The notes beneath the pieces were generated by a model. It searched no databases and was not told the DNA's origin. It saw nothing but the letters and a program-made list of their open reading frames with translations. This document shows, one piece after another, positions 23,525-32,698 of a stretch of 64,000 bases of DNA (position 1 is the first letter of the stretch; each line of letters opens with the position of its first letter). The translations under genes and the position numbers were made by a program. The stretch covers positions 744,388-808,387 of the forward strand of contig JAQTZB010000001.1 of the NCBI GenBank assembly GCA_028688015.1, written 5' to 3'. The DNA comes from Elusimicrobiales bacterium (lineage in GTDB: Bacteria; Elusimicrobiota; Elusimicrobia; Elusimicrobiales; UBA9959).

Positions 23525-26158
23525 ATCGTCACGGAGTGGTATAAGAAAGATACGGCCGGGCTTGGCCAAGAGCTCGGCACGTCCCTTGCCGGCCTGTCGT
23601 CCGCTGAGGCCGCGGCACGCCTGCAGAAATACGGCCCCAACGCGCTTAAGGAAAAAGAGAAGCGCTCCCCCCTGGCGATGTTCCTCGCCCAGTTCAAAGA
23701 CTTCATGATACTGGTACTGATAGCGGCCGCCGTGGTCTCCGGCGCAGTCGGCGAAGTCCTCGACACCATAATCATACTAGCGATAGTCTTCCTCAACGCC
23801 GTGATGGGTTTCAGCCAGGAATACCGCGCGCAGAAGGCCATGGAGGCGCTGAAGAAGATGGCCGCCCCTTCGGCCTCGGTGATCCGGGACGGCCTGCCGG
23901 CCAGCGTGAAGGCCGCCGAACTGGTGCCCGGCGACCTGGTGCTGCTGGAGGCCGGCAGCGTGGTTCCGGCGGACCTGCGGCTGGTGGAATGCGCCTCGCT
24001 AAAGACCGAAGAGGCGGCTCTCACCGGGGAATCCCTCTCCGTGGAAAAGCACGCGCTCCCCATCCCGGAAGACGGCCTGCCGCTGGGCGACAGGCGCAAC
24101 ATGGCTTTCAGCGGCACGGCGGTCTCCTACGGGCGCGGGAAGGGCCTGGTGACGGCCACCGGGATGGCCACCGAGCTGGGAAAGATAGCGGGCATGCTGC
24201 AGGAAGAGGAGGAGGTGCAGACTCCGCTGCAGAAGCGGCTGACCGCCTTCGGCAAAAAACTGGCCTGGGCCATACTGGGGATCTGCGCCGTAGTTTTCCT
24301 TTCGGGCCTGGCTCGCGGCGAGGCTGCCGCGCTGATGTTCCTCACTTCTGTCTCGCTGGCCGTTGCGGCCATCCCGGAGGCGCTGCCTGCCGTGATGAGC
24401 ATAGCCCTGGCGCTGGGCGCGGCGAAGATGGTGAAGCAGAACGCGCTGATCCGCAAACTGCTGGCCGTGGAAACCCTGGGCTCGGTCACGCATATCTGCT
24501 CGGACAAGACGGGCACTCTGACGCAGAACAAGATGACGGCACAGGAAGTGTACATTGCCGGCACGGCGCTGAAGGCCGGGGCGGCCGCCCCCCCGGGGCT
24601 GGCCCCGCTCCACGCCGCGCTGCTCAAGGCGGGCGCGCTCAACAACGATTCCCGCAGGGGACCGGACGCCTGGCTGGGCGACCCGACGGAGACCGCGCTG
24701 TGCGCCCTGGCCGAGGCCGCCGGCTTTGAAAAGGCCGCGCTGGAGGCGGCCCACCCGCGCCTGGCCGAACTGCCCTTCGACTCCGAGCGCAAGATGATGA
24801 CCACCTTCCACTCCGGCGCGCTGGACGGTGGCGCAGGGGCGTATTTCTCCGTCACCAAGGGCGCCGCCGAGAACCTCCTGGAAAACGCCTCCGCTTTCTG
24901 GACGCAGGCCGGCGTCTCAGCCGGGGACAAGGCGGCGGTGCACGCCGCGGCGGAGGAGATGGCGGCGCGCGGCCTGCGCGTGCTGGGCCTGGCCTTCAAG
25001 ACCTGGGCTGCGCTGCCGGGCAAGGGCCATCCGGCGAAGGAGAAAGAGCTGATCTTCCTGGGCCTCGTGGGCATTGAGGACCCGCCCCGCCCCGAGGCGG
25101 CCGCTGCCGTGGCCGAATGCGGAGGGGCGGGCATCATACCGGTGATGATCACCGGTGACCACCCCGTTACCGCCCGTAATATCGCCGAGCGGCTGGGCAT
25201 CATCAAGCCCGGCGACGCCGCGGCCATGCTGACCGGACGCGAGCTGGAGGCGCTCAGCCAGGAGGAGTTCCTGGGCCGGGTGGAACAGGTGCGGGTTTAC
25301 GCGCGCGTAGCGCCGGAGCAGAAGCTGCGCATTGTAAAGACCCTGCAGGAAAATGGGCATTTCGCGGCGATGACCGGCGACGGCGTCAACGACGCGCCGG
25401 CTCTCAAGCGGGCGGACATCGGCGTGGCGATGGGGATCACGGGCACGGACGTCTCCAAAGAAGCGGCCCACATGATACTGCTCGACGACAACTTCGCCAC
25501 CATCGTCAAGGCGGTGCGCGAAGGACGGCGCATCTACGACAATCTCCGCCGCTTCGTGCGCTACATCCTGGCCTGCAACTCGGGCGAGATCTGGACCATT
25601 TTCCTGGCGCCTTTTCTGGGCCTGCCCATACCGCTGCTGCCCATCCAGATCCTGTGGATAAACCTGGTCACCGACGGCCTGCCCGGCCTGGCCCTGGCCT
25701 CAGAGTCCGCAGAGCCGGACATTATGCGCCGCCCCCCCCGGCCGCCGGGAGAGAGCTTGTTTGCGGGCGGGCTCGGCGCGCACGTGCTGTGGGTGGGGCT
25801 GCTGATGGGCGGGGTCTGCCTGGCGGCGCAATATTGGGGCATAGCCACGGGCCGCGGACACTGGCAGACCATAGTCTTCACTGTGCTGTGTCTGAGCCAG
25901 CTGGGCCAGGCCCTGGCGATACGCTCCGAGACCAGGTCGCTTTGGGCTTTGGGCCTCTTCACCAACAAGGCGCTGCTCTGCGCGGTGGGCCTCACCGTGG
26001 GGCTGCAGCTGCTGGTAATCTACCTGCCCTGGCTCAACAGGCTGTTCCGCACCGCACCGCTGAGCGCGGTCGAACTGGCCCTGGCGCTGGGTCTCTCCTG
26101 CGTGGTCTTCTTAGCCGTGGAAGCCGAAAAGCTGGCCCGCCGGCGGGGCTGGCTGTAA
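23525..26158 (+). CDS. P-type cation-transporting ATPase (P2-like), non-standard start
   Basis: The homologous frame runs at least from Trp at 23537 (EWYKKD, then GLSSAEAAARLQKYGPNAL, the cation-ATPase N domain) to the stop at 26158. No ATG, GTG or TTG lies in frame upstream of 23594, so I take ATC at 23525 (877 residues) as a provisional start; ATG at 23678 would cut off the whole N domain. Motifs: TGES in the A domain, PEALP in M4, DKTGT with phosphorylated Asp327, TGDGVNDAPALKRADIG hinge, NLVTDGLPGLAL in M6. M4 PEALP plus M6 N/D residues suggest Ca2+ or Mn2+, though substrate is open. It follows TerC on the same strand but behind a terminator. Confidence 0.88.
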   Translation: MVTEWYKKDTAGLGQELGTSLAGLSSAEAAARLQKYGPNALKEKEKRSPLAMFLAQFKDFMILVLIAAAVVSGAVGEVLDTIIILAIVFLNAVMGFSQEYRAQKAMEALKKMAAPSASVIRDGLPASVKAAELVPGDLVLLEAGSVVPADLRLVECASLKTEEAALTGESLSVEKHALPIPEDGLPLGDRRNMAFSGTAVSYGRGKGLVTATGMATELGKIAGMLQEEEEVQTPLQKRLTAFGKKLAWAILGICAVVFLSGLARGEAAALMFLTSVSLAVAAIPEALPAVMSIALALGAAKMVKQNALIRKLLAVETLGSVTHICSDKTGTLTQNKMTAQEVYIAGTALKAGAAAPPGLAPLHAALLKAGALNNDSRRGPDAWLGDPTETALCALAEAAGFEKAALEAAHPRLAELPFDSERKMMTTFHSGALDGGAGAYFSVTKGAAENLLENASAFWTQAGVSAGDKAAVHAAAEEMAARGLRVLGLAFKTWAALPGKGHPAKEKELIFLGLVGIEDPPRPEAAAAVAECGGAGIIPVMITGDHPVTARNIAERLGIIKPGDAAAMLTGRELEALSQEEFLGRVEQVRVYARVAPEQKLRIVKTLQENGHFAAMTGDGVNDAPALKRADIGVAMGITGTDVSKEAAHMILLDDNFATIVKAVREGRRIYDNLRRFVRYILACNSGEIWTIFLAPFLGLPIPLLPIQILWINLVTDGLPGLALASESAEPDIMRRPPRPPGESLFAGGLGAHVLWVGLLMGGVCLAAQYWGIATGRGHWQTIVFTVLCLSQLGQALAIRSETRSLWALGLFTNKALLCAVGLTVGLQLLVIYLPWLNRLFRTAPLSAVELALALGLSCVVFLAVEAEKLARRRGWL

Positions 26159-26173
26159 GTCCCCCCTCCAAAA

Positions 26174-26203
26174 TAAAAAGCCCCGGCGGACCGGGGCTCT
26201 TTA
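26174..26203 (-). terminator. Shared terminator between ATPase and FKBP genes
   Basis: Stem GCCCCGG/CCGGGGC with loop CGGA; A-run on the left (strong T-run for the minus-strand FKBP gene) and a weaker T-rich right side for the ATPase. Confidence 0.85.
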
Positions 26204-26219
26204 ATTTACGGCTTAAACT

Positions 26220-27017
26220 TTACTTGCTGGGCTCGGTTTTCTTGGGCTCGGCTTTCTTGGGCTCGGCCTTCTTGGCGGGCTGAGCGGCCTTCTTGGGCTC
26301 TTTCTTCTCACCCTTGCCGCCCATCATCGCGGCCATCGGGTTGTCCTTGAGGATCTCGAGCAGTTCCACTTCGAAGACCAGCGTGGCGCCGCCGGGGATG
26401 GTGCCGCCCGCGCCCTGGTCGCCGTAGGCGGTGTCGGAAGGGCAGACCAGCTTGGCCGTGCCGCCGACCTTCATTTTCTGCACGCCTTCGGTCCAGCAGG
26501 GGATCACGCCGCCCAGCGGGAACTCGGCCGGGGTGCCGCGCTCCCTGGAGGAGTCGAACACCTTGCCGTCGGGGAAGGTGCCGTGGTAATGCACCTTGAC
26601 CATGTCGGCGGCCGTGGGGCTGGCGCCGGTGCCGACCTTGACCGGGATATAGATCACGCCGGAGGGCGTCAGTTTCTGCGCGCCGTCGGCCTTCTCCATC
26701 TTCTCCAGGAACGGCTTGGCCGCTTCCTTCTGCTTGGCCACTATGGCTTCCTGCTTCTTGGCCAGGTAGGCGTTGAGCTTCAGTCCGTAGGATTCGTCGG
26801 CCTTGCTCTTCTCGCCTGCCAGGGCTTCGGTGAAGCCCTGGACTATGAACTTGGCTTCATCGGCGGTAAAGTCGAACTGCTTGATCTTGGAACTGACGGC
26901 CTGGCCGAGGAAATAAAGGGTCTTCTGGTCCTCGGTCATTCCGTCGGCGGCCTTATCCTGCGCCACGGCGGAGCCGGCCATGAATACCGCGAAAACAGCT
27001 AGCGTCATTTTCTTCAT
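26220..27017 (-). CDS. FKBP-type peptidyl-prolyl isomerase, exported
   Basis: 265 residues: signal peptide (cleavage after AVAQ, about 20), an FKBP_N-type helical dimerisation region (25-125), the FKBP domain (about 128-225; VHYHGTFPDGKVFDSSRERG, IPCWTEGVQKMKVGG, LVFEVELLEI) and a Lys/Pro/Ala tail with AEPKK repeats (about 235-265). The build matches FkpA/Mip, periplasmic or surface folding catalysts. The repeated basic tail may bind the cell wall or nucleic acid. An unusual feature is Cys in the active-site loop (VIPCW, where Val-Ile-Xaa-Gly-Trp is common). Confidence 0.92.
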   Translation of the reverse strand: MKKMTLAVFAVFMAGSAVAQDKAADGMTEDQKTLYFLGQAVSSKIKQFDFTADEAKFIVQGFTEALAGEKSKADESYGLKLNAYLAKKQEAIVAKQKEAAKPFLEKMEKADGAQKLTPSGVIYIPVKVGTGASPTAADMVKVHYHGTFPDGKVFDSSRERGTPAEFPLGGVIPCWTEGVQKMKVGGTAKLVCPSDTAYGDQGAGGTIPGGATLVFEVELLEILKDNPMAAMMGGKGEKKEPKKAAQPAKKAEPKKAEPKKTEPSK

Positions 27018-27102
27018 CGTAGTCCTCCTGAGTATCGCTACATCTTACAAAATTGTCGCCCGTCAAAGGGAGCCCGGGTATCCGGCCCGGATGGTGCGCC
27101 CC

Positions 27103-29304
27103 CTAAGTTATCCGTCCGGCGCGGCGCAGGGCGGCCGTAACGCGGGCCATCACCAGCGGGCCCTTGAACGGCTTTATCACGTAGTCGTCGGCGCCCAACT
27201 GGAAGGCCAGCTCCTGGCTCTTGTCCGAGCCTTCGGTGGTCAGCATTATGACCGGCATATCCAGCAGCCCCAGCGTGCCGCGCAGGCCCTTCACCAGGTC
27301 GAAGCCGTTCATTTTCGGCATGTTAATATCGGAAATAAGCAGGTCCGGGGCCGGCCCTTCGGCTATCTTGGTGAGCGCCTCTTCGCCATCGGCGGCCTCC
27401 AGGGCCTCGTAACCGGCGTTCTCGATGAACTTCTTCAGCAGCATGCGCATTATCTGGTCGTCGTCGGCCACCATCACGCGCGGCTTTCCGGGCGGAAGCG
27501 CGGCGGGGGCTGCCGGCGTCTCCGGCGCAGAATTAGCCGGCGCCGGGACGGAGGCGGAAGCTTGGACGGGCTGCGGGGACGCGGCAGGCGAGGCAGCGGT
27601 TTTTTTCAAAGCCAGGTAGGACTCAACTTCCTTAAGGTCCGTCTGGGCCGTAGCCAGGTGCCAAAGGGCGTCCCGCGTCATGGTGCGCAGCGAGCCGGCA
27701 GCCAGGGCGGCCTTGGTAATTTCCTCTACGACAGCGCCCGAGTTGATGACTTCCTTGACCTTCGGGTCCATCAGCAGCAGTTCCACTATGGAGGTGCGGC
27801 CGGCGTAGCCGCTCATTTCGCAGTTCTTGCAGCCCACCGCGCGGTAATAGGTTTTCTCTAAGCCGTGCTCCGCCAGGGCGCGCAGGATCTCCGGGTCGGC
27901 TTCGGCCGCCGCTACGGGCTGCCGGCAGAGCGGGCAGAGCTTGCGCACCAGCCGTTGGGCCGTGATGGCCAGCAGGCCGGGCGAGATCTTGAACCGGTCC
28001 ACGCCCATGTCCACCAGGCGCGAGATGGTGGAGACCGTGTCGTTGGTGTGCAGGGTGGAGAGCACCAGGTGGCCGGTCATGGCCGCCTGGAAGGCTATGT
28101 CGGCCGTTTCCTTGTCGCGGATCTCACCCACCATGATGATGTCCGGGTCCTGGCGCAGCACCGAGCGCAGCACGGCGGCGAAACACAGCCCCTGCTTCTC
28201 GTTGACCTGCACCTGGTTAATGCCCGGCAGCTTGTATTCTATGGGATCCTCGGCGGTAACCACGTTGCTGGTCTCGTTCTTTACCTTGTTGAGCACCGAA
28301 TAAAGCGTTGTAGTCTTGCCCGAGCCGGTAGGCCCGGTCACCAGCACTATGCCCTGCGTGAGGGACATGCACTTGTCCAGGCCGGCCACCACCTCCGGCG
28401 CAAAACCCAGTTTTTCGAACGGCACCTCCGCCGCGCGCTGGTCCAGGATGCGCATCACCACTTTCTCACCGTAGGAGGTGGGCAGCGTGGAGACGCGCAG
28501 GCCTACTTCGGAGCTGCCGATGCGGATCTTGGTGCGCCCGTCCTGCGGGCGCATGTGCACCGACACGTCCAGGTCCGACATGATCTTGATACGCGAGACC
28601 ACCGGGCCCATGGCTATGTGGCGCGGGATCTTCATGACGGTCTTAAGTTCGCCGTCCACGCGGATGCGCACGTGGCTGGACTTCTCTTCGTGCTCGATAT
28701 GGATGTCGGATGAGTGCTTGCGGTAGGCCTGGGAAATTATAGAGTTGACCAGGGTGATGACGGGAGAGGTCACGCCGCCGTCCTTGGCATCCTCCCCCTT
28801 GGCTTCGCCCATCACCATGATATCGTCCGGGGCGTCGAGCTTGCTGAGCAGGTCAAAGATGACGGTGTCGGCGCTGAAGAGCTGCTCCAGGCAGGCCTCC
28901 ATCTCGCGCGGGGTGGTGAAGAGCGGGAGCACCCGCCGGCCGGTCAGCGCCTCCACGTCGGACAGGGCGTTGAAGTCCGAGGGGTTGCTCATGGCCACTT
29001 TTATCTCGGTCTCCACCAGTTTGACGGGCACCAGGTCGTACTTGCGGCAGATCTTTTCCGGCACCAGGGAAAGCGCGAATTTATCCACCTTCTCCGGGAA
29101 CAGCGGGAAGTATTTGGTCTTGGAGAGCGCCTCGGCCGCCTTGACGAACTGGTCCACGGTCAATTTGCCGGCGTCGATCAAGGCGTGCGAAATGTATTTC
29201 TTTTTTTCGGTGCGGAACTGGTCCACCACCTGCGGCGGCACCCCGGGCAGGCCAGGCAGCGCGCGCAGGAACCACTCGTCACGAAACCGCCATAATTCCG
29301 TCAT
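27103..29304 (-). CDS. PilB/GspE-type secretion ATPase fused to a CheY-like receiver domain
   Basis: 733 residues. Residues 30-150 are a MshEN-like N-terminal region; 180-560 are a full PilB/GspE ATPase with Walker A GPTGSGKTT (324-332), EDPIE (352-356), DPDIIMVGEIRD (about 387-398), His box HLVLSTLHTN, and zinc cysteines C457/C460 and C492/C495. A Pro/Ala-rich linker (570-606) leads to a response-regulator receiver (607-733): acidic pocket DDD 614-616, phospho-acceptor Asp659 (SDINMP), Lys711. So a phosphorylation signal could act directly on a pilus or secretion motor. It is not in the pilus operon and has no PilC or pilin beside it. Confidence 0.93.
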   Translation of the reverse strand: MTELWRFRDEWFLRALPGLPGVPPQVVDQFRTEKKKYISHALIDAGKLTVDQFVKAAEALSKTKYFPLFPEKVDKFALSLVPEKICRKYDLVPVKLVETEIKVAMSNPSDFNALSDVEALTGRRVLPLFTTPREMEACLEQLFSADTVIFDLLSKLDAPDDIMVMGEAKGEDAKDGGVTSPVITLVNSIISQAYRKHSSDIHIEHEEKSSHVRIRVDGELKTVMKIPRHIAMGPVVSRIKIMSDLDVSVHMRPQDGRTKIRIGSSEVGLRVSTLPTSYGEKVVMRILDQRAAEVPFEKLGFAPEVVAGLDKCMSLTQGIVLVTGPTGSGKTTTLYSVLNKVKNETSNVVTAEDPIEYKLPGINQVQVNEKQGLCFAAVLRSVLRQDPDIIMVGEIRDKETADIAFQAAMTGHLVLSTLHTNDTVSTISRLVDMGVDRFKISPGLLAITAQRLVRKLCPLCRQPVAAAEADPEILRALAEHGLEKTYYRAVGCKNCEMSGYAGRTSIVELLLMDPKVKEVINSGAVVEEITKAALAAGSLRTMTRDALWHLATAQTDLKEVESYLALKKTAASPAASPQPVQASASVPAPANSAPETPAAPAALPPGKPRVMVADDDQIMRMLLKKFIENAGYEALEAADGEEALTKIAEGPAPDLLISDINMPKMNGFDLVKGLRGTLGLLDMPVIMLTTEGSDKSQELAFQLGADDYVIKPFKGPLVMARVTAALRRAGRIT

Positions 29305-29350
29305 ATTGTTATATTATATTATTTAGGCGGCGGCTGGAACCGCGCCTGTT

Positions 29351-30433
29351 ATGCTAAGGGCACGCACACTATTTTCACTGGGGGCACGCCTTGCGGCGGG
29401 GGCGGCGCTGCTCTGCGCCTGCGCGGAGCCGGCGCTGGCCCGGCACTACTACAGTTGGGAGCGCAAGCCGCAGAAGACCTACAACATAAAGGCGCGTGTG
29501 CGGCGCTGGCAGACGGCCACATCGGCGCAGGTGCGCTCCTGGATGTTCACCCCCTCCTCCTGGTGGACCCCTCCCTCGTCCAACATCAGCATCGGCAGCA
29601 CCTACGATTTCAAGGTAATGGACGCGCCGCTCTACCTGTTCTCGCTGGAAGCCCAGCCGGTGCGCGGGCTCTCTTTCAGCTTCGAGACCGGCGACAACAA
29701 GTTCTCCGGCGGCAAGTATTTCGAGCACGACTGGCTGCATGCCAACGACCAGACCCTCTACCTGCTCAACGGCGTTACGTGGGACAGCCCCCAGCACCGC
29801 GACTACGCCAAGAAGAGCATGGAGACCAGCGGCTCGGCCCGGCAGTATTCCGCGGCCGCCTACGTCAACATCTATAAGACCGACGGCCTGGCGCAGGACG
29901 GGTTCATGGAACTGGCCCACTCGCTGGACATCTTCCTCGGCTACACCTACTACGAGACCAGGGTAAGGCTCTTCAACGGCAACAAGATCATGTCCACCGA
30001 TTTCTTTCTTCCGACCGCCCCGGCGGGTCCGATGACAGGGCTGGACTCGCGCGCCCGCATGGCCTGGTACGGCTGGACCGGCGGCTTCCGCGAGCAGGCC
30101 GATCTGGGCAAGAATTTTTACGCCGAAGCCCGCTTCGCCTTCGGCCCTACCATGAAATACCGCGGCGAGAATTTCTGGAACCTCGACACCGCGCTGGCCA
30201 ACCCCGGCATACGCAGCGCGGCCACCGGCCACCTGGCAGAATTCGACATTTCAGTCTCCTACAAATGCTGGAAGAACCTGGAGCTGGACGCCGGCTGGAT
30301 GGCCTCGACCTACAGATCCAACTCCGGCAGCGAAACCCGCTACTACACGGACGGCACTACCTGGGAAGGCAAACTCAACCGGGTCAACGCCACCCGCAAG
30401 GGCCTCTTCTTCGGCCTGTCCTGGAAGTACTGA
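29351..30433 (+). CDS. Outer-membrane beta-barrel protein, omptin-like appearance
   Basis: 360 residues with a signal peptide (cleavage near ALA-RH, about 30). The rest alternates polar and hydrophobic residues with many aromatics, and ends LFFGLSWKY, a C-terminal Tyr typical of BAM-inserted barrels. Segments such as LSFSFETGDNKFSGGK and the repeated TYYETRV pattern recall omptin-type or protochlamydial OMP barrels, but no catalytic Asp-His set can be confirmed. Divergent from the ATPase-receiver gene, with a 46-bp AT-rich gap holding both promoters. Confidence 0.65.
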   Translation: MLRARTLFSLGARLAAGAALLCACAEPALARHYYSWERKPQKTYNIKARVRRWQTATSAQVRSWMFTPSSWWTPPSSNISIGSTYDFKVMDAPLYLFSLEAQPVRGLSFSFETGDNKFSGGKYFEHDWLHANDQTLYLLNGVTWDSPQHRDYAKKSMETSGSARQYSAAAYVNIYKTDGLAQDGFMELAHSLDIFLGYTYYETRVRLFNGNKIMSTDFFLPTAPAGPMTGLDSRARMAWYGWTGGFREQADLGKNFYAEARFAFGPTMKYRGENFWNLDTALANPGIRSAATGHLAEFDISVSYKCWKNLELDAGWMASTYRSNSGSETRYYTDGTTWEGKLNRVNATRKGLFFGLSWKY

Positions 30434-30460
30434 ACCTTCTTTTTTCCCTACAAACACAAA

Positions 30461-30482
30461 CCCCGGACGATTAAGTCCGGGG
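30461..30482 (-). terminator. Hairpin 3' of initiator tRNA gene
   Basis: Perfect 8-bp stem CCCCGGAC/GTCCGGGG with a GATTAA loop. On the minus strand it is followed by a T-rich stretch, so it likely ends the tRNA transcript. Confidence 0.65.
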
Positions 30483-30523
30483 CCGGTCCTGATATTTCTT
30501 GTTCCAGGTTCGAATCTGTCAAA

Positions 30524-30600
<77 letters not shown>

Positions 30601-30605
30601 CATGT

Positions 30606-30635
30606 ATTATAGCACAGGTGTAGAGGAAATAGCAA
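30606..30635 (-). promoter_or_regulatory. Promoter for initiator tRNA
   Basis: Minus strand TTGCTA (30630-30635) and TATAAT (30606-30611), spacer 18 bp. The predicted start falls on or next to the mature tRNA 5' end at 30600, leaving almost no leader. Confidence 0.6.
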
Positions 30636-30878
30636 CATTCTACGACGACAAAATAGGGCTTTACAGGCTTTCGGTTTCCCCCTCCCGGTTCAAAGTAGTC
30701 TTCAGCTTAAAGGGGCTAATCGGATTTAGGATCGGTCCGGCGGGAAATCCAAAAGAGCGATCTTTACCGATCTCTGCTGAGCACAACCCTTAAGGACGGC
30801 AACCGCTGTTCCTGTTGAGGAAATGAAGTTTCCACTTCTTGGTGGCCGGCATTTACACCGACTGGCCACACCTGATTT

Positions 30879-32675
30879 TCACACAACTGGCAGGCTCACG
30901 GTAAAAGTGGCCCCTTTGCCGGCCGTGCTTACGACCTCGATGGTTCCGCAGTGCTTAGTGATTATCTCGTGCGCCAGGGCAAGCCCCAGGCCGGTCCCTT
31001 TCCCCGGTTCTTTGGTCGTGAAGAACGGTTCGAAGAGCCTGTTTCGCGCGGAGTCCTTAATGCCGGTGCCGGTATCCTGGACCTCCAGCACTATCCGCGG
31101 CTCACCGGGCTTCTCCTCCCGCCGCGTACGCACCGTAAGCCGCCCGCCTTCGGGCATGGCGTCGATGGCGTTGTTGCAAAGGGTGAGAACGACCTGCTGG
31201 ACCTGCGTCTTGTCTCCCTGTATCCGCCCCCCCGAACCGAGTTCCTGGACCAGTTCCACGGATTTGAATTTAGACTGCGTCCGGACCAGCAGCAGAGCTT
31301 CCCCGATAACGGCGTCAACGTCCAGCAGTTCTGTGCGCGGGGCGGTCTGCCGCGAAAACAGCAGCAGGTTCCGCACCAGGTTCTTGCAGCGCGTCGCTTC
31401 CCGTTCGATGGACCTCAGCGGCAGGGCATAAGGGTCGTCTTCCTTCAGGCGGCTTACCGCCCCCTGGGCGAAGCCCAGTATAACCCCTATAGGATTGTTG
31501 ATCTCGTGCGCCACTCCTGCGGCGAGCTGGCCCACCGCCGACAGTTTTTCCGACTGCGCAAGCCGCTCCTGCAGCCGCAGGATCTCCCGCATGTCGTGGC
31601 CGATACAGACTATGCCCTCCAGTCCTCCGTCTCTGTCCCGCAGGACCGAGGCGGAAAAACTTACGGGGATCTTGCCCCCGTCCTTCGTCCGGTACGCGCT
31701 GTCATAATCTCTGAAAGAGCCTTCCTTAAGCAACTGCTCGAACCATACCCCCTTGAACAGTTCATTTTCCTCAGCAAATATGATCTTTGCCGGTTTCCCG
31801 GCCAGTTCCCCCTCTTTGCAGCCAAGCAGATCTTCGGCCGCGGCGTTCACCATTTTAATGGTACCATCGGGATTCGCCACGATAATGCTGTCCGCCATTG
31901 AATTCACCACGTTGGCCGCGTAATCCCTTGCCGAGATCAATTTATCCGCAGACAACCTCAAACTGTCTGTCATTTTATTGAACGCGTCCGCCAGTTCCCC
32001 TATCTCGTCCTTGGTACTGATATTTACGCGCCTGCGAAGAGTTCCTTCCAGCAGGACAAGCCTGACAGCCTCCGTAAGCGTCTTTACGGGGGCGACTATA
32101 GCCCTGGCCAAAAGCACAGCCCCGAAAAAACTGACAAAAACGGCCGCAAAAGCGATCCCAAGTATCTGTTTTTTTATCTTGGAAACGGAACCTTCTATCG
32201 CTTTTTTTGAATAACCAAGCCTGATCGTACCCAGCCGTTCGGCCCCGGAGCGGATCGGCGCGGTTATATCGAATACGCTTTGCTTCGGGGAAAGCGCGTA
32301 CTCTTTTACGTATGGACTTTCCGCCCTGATCGAGTCCAGGGTCAGAGGGTCCTTATATACCTTGCCGACTTCTTCCAGGTCGGCGTGCATCATCACGCGG
32401 CCCTCTTTATCCAGCACCACCGCGTAAACGACATAGTCCTCGCGCATCAGCGAATCCACCGTATGTTTGACAGAATCCACGTCGTCGGTAATAATACCTT
32501 CGGCCACGGAGCCCGCGAGAGTTTCGGCCATGGAAAACCCTCTTTTCTGTATCTCCTCTATCAGCGCGGTTTTCTGGCGCGAGATCGCCAATGCGCTTAT
32601 GCCACCTATAACCAGCGCCAGCAGCGCCCCGGTCCAAAGGGTCAGTTTCCACTGTATGTTCAGTCGTATTTTCAT
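30879..32675 (-). CDS. Membrane sensor histidine kinase (sensor-HAMP-PAS-HisKA-HATPase)
   Basis: 598 residues. TM1 about 13-31, extracytoplasmic sensor domain 32-168 (double-Cache-like), TM2 about 171-195, HAMP 190-245, PAS 255-365, HisKA with His390 (AHEINNP), HATPase_c 480-598 (NNAIDAM, DTGTGI, GTGLGL). The receiver it phosphorylates is not in the same chain. It lies 23 nt downstream of a PhnD-like binding protein and in one run with a barrel protein, a lone receiver and a second kinase. Binding protein and kinase together look like a ligand-sensing pair. Confidence 0.92.
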   Translation of the reverse strand: MKIRLNIQWKLTLWTGALLALVIGGISALAISRQKTALIEEIQKRGFSMAETLAGSVAEGIITDDVDSVKHTVDSLMREDYVVYAVVLDKEGRVMMHADLEEVGKVYKDPLTLDSIRAESPYVKEYALSPKQSVFDITAPIRSGAERLGTIRLGYSKKAIEGSVSKIKKQILGIAFAAVFVSFFGAVLLARAIVAPVKTLTEAVRLVLLEGTLRRRVNISTKDEIGELADAFNKMTDSLRLSADKLISARDYAANVVNSMADSIIVANPDGTIKMVNAAAEDLLGCKEGELAGKPAKIIFAEENELFKGVWFEQLLKEGSFRDYDSAYRTKDGGKIPVSFSASVLRDRDGGLEGIVCIGHDMREILRLQERLAQSEKLSAVGQLAAGVAHEINNPIGVILGFAQGAVSRLKEDDPYALPLRSIEREATRCKNLVRNLLLFSRQTAPRTELLDVDAVIGEALLLVRTQSKFKSVELVQELGSGGRIQGDKTQVQQVVLTLCNNAIDAMPEGGRLTVRTRREEKPGEPRIVLEVQDTGTGIKDSARNRLFEPFFTTKEPGKGTGLGLALAHEIITKHCGTIEVVSTAGKGATFTVSLPVV

Positions 32676-32698
32676 TTCTTCGCGCGACCGCCGGCCAC

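Noticed and set aside
30640..30720. Second tRNA near 30,690 from a GGTTCAAA match
   Set aside because: No acceptor or anticodon stem can be drawn around it.
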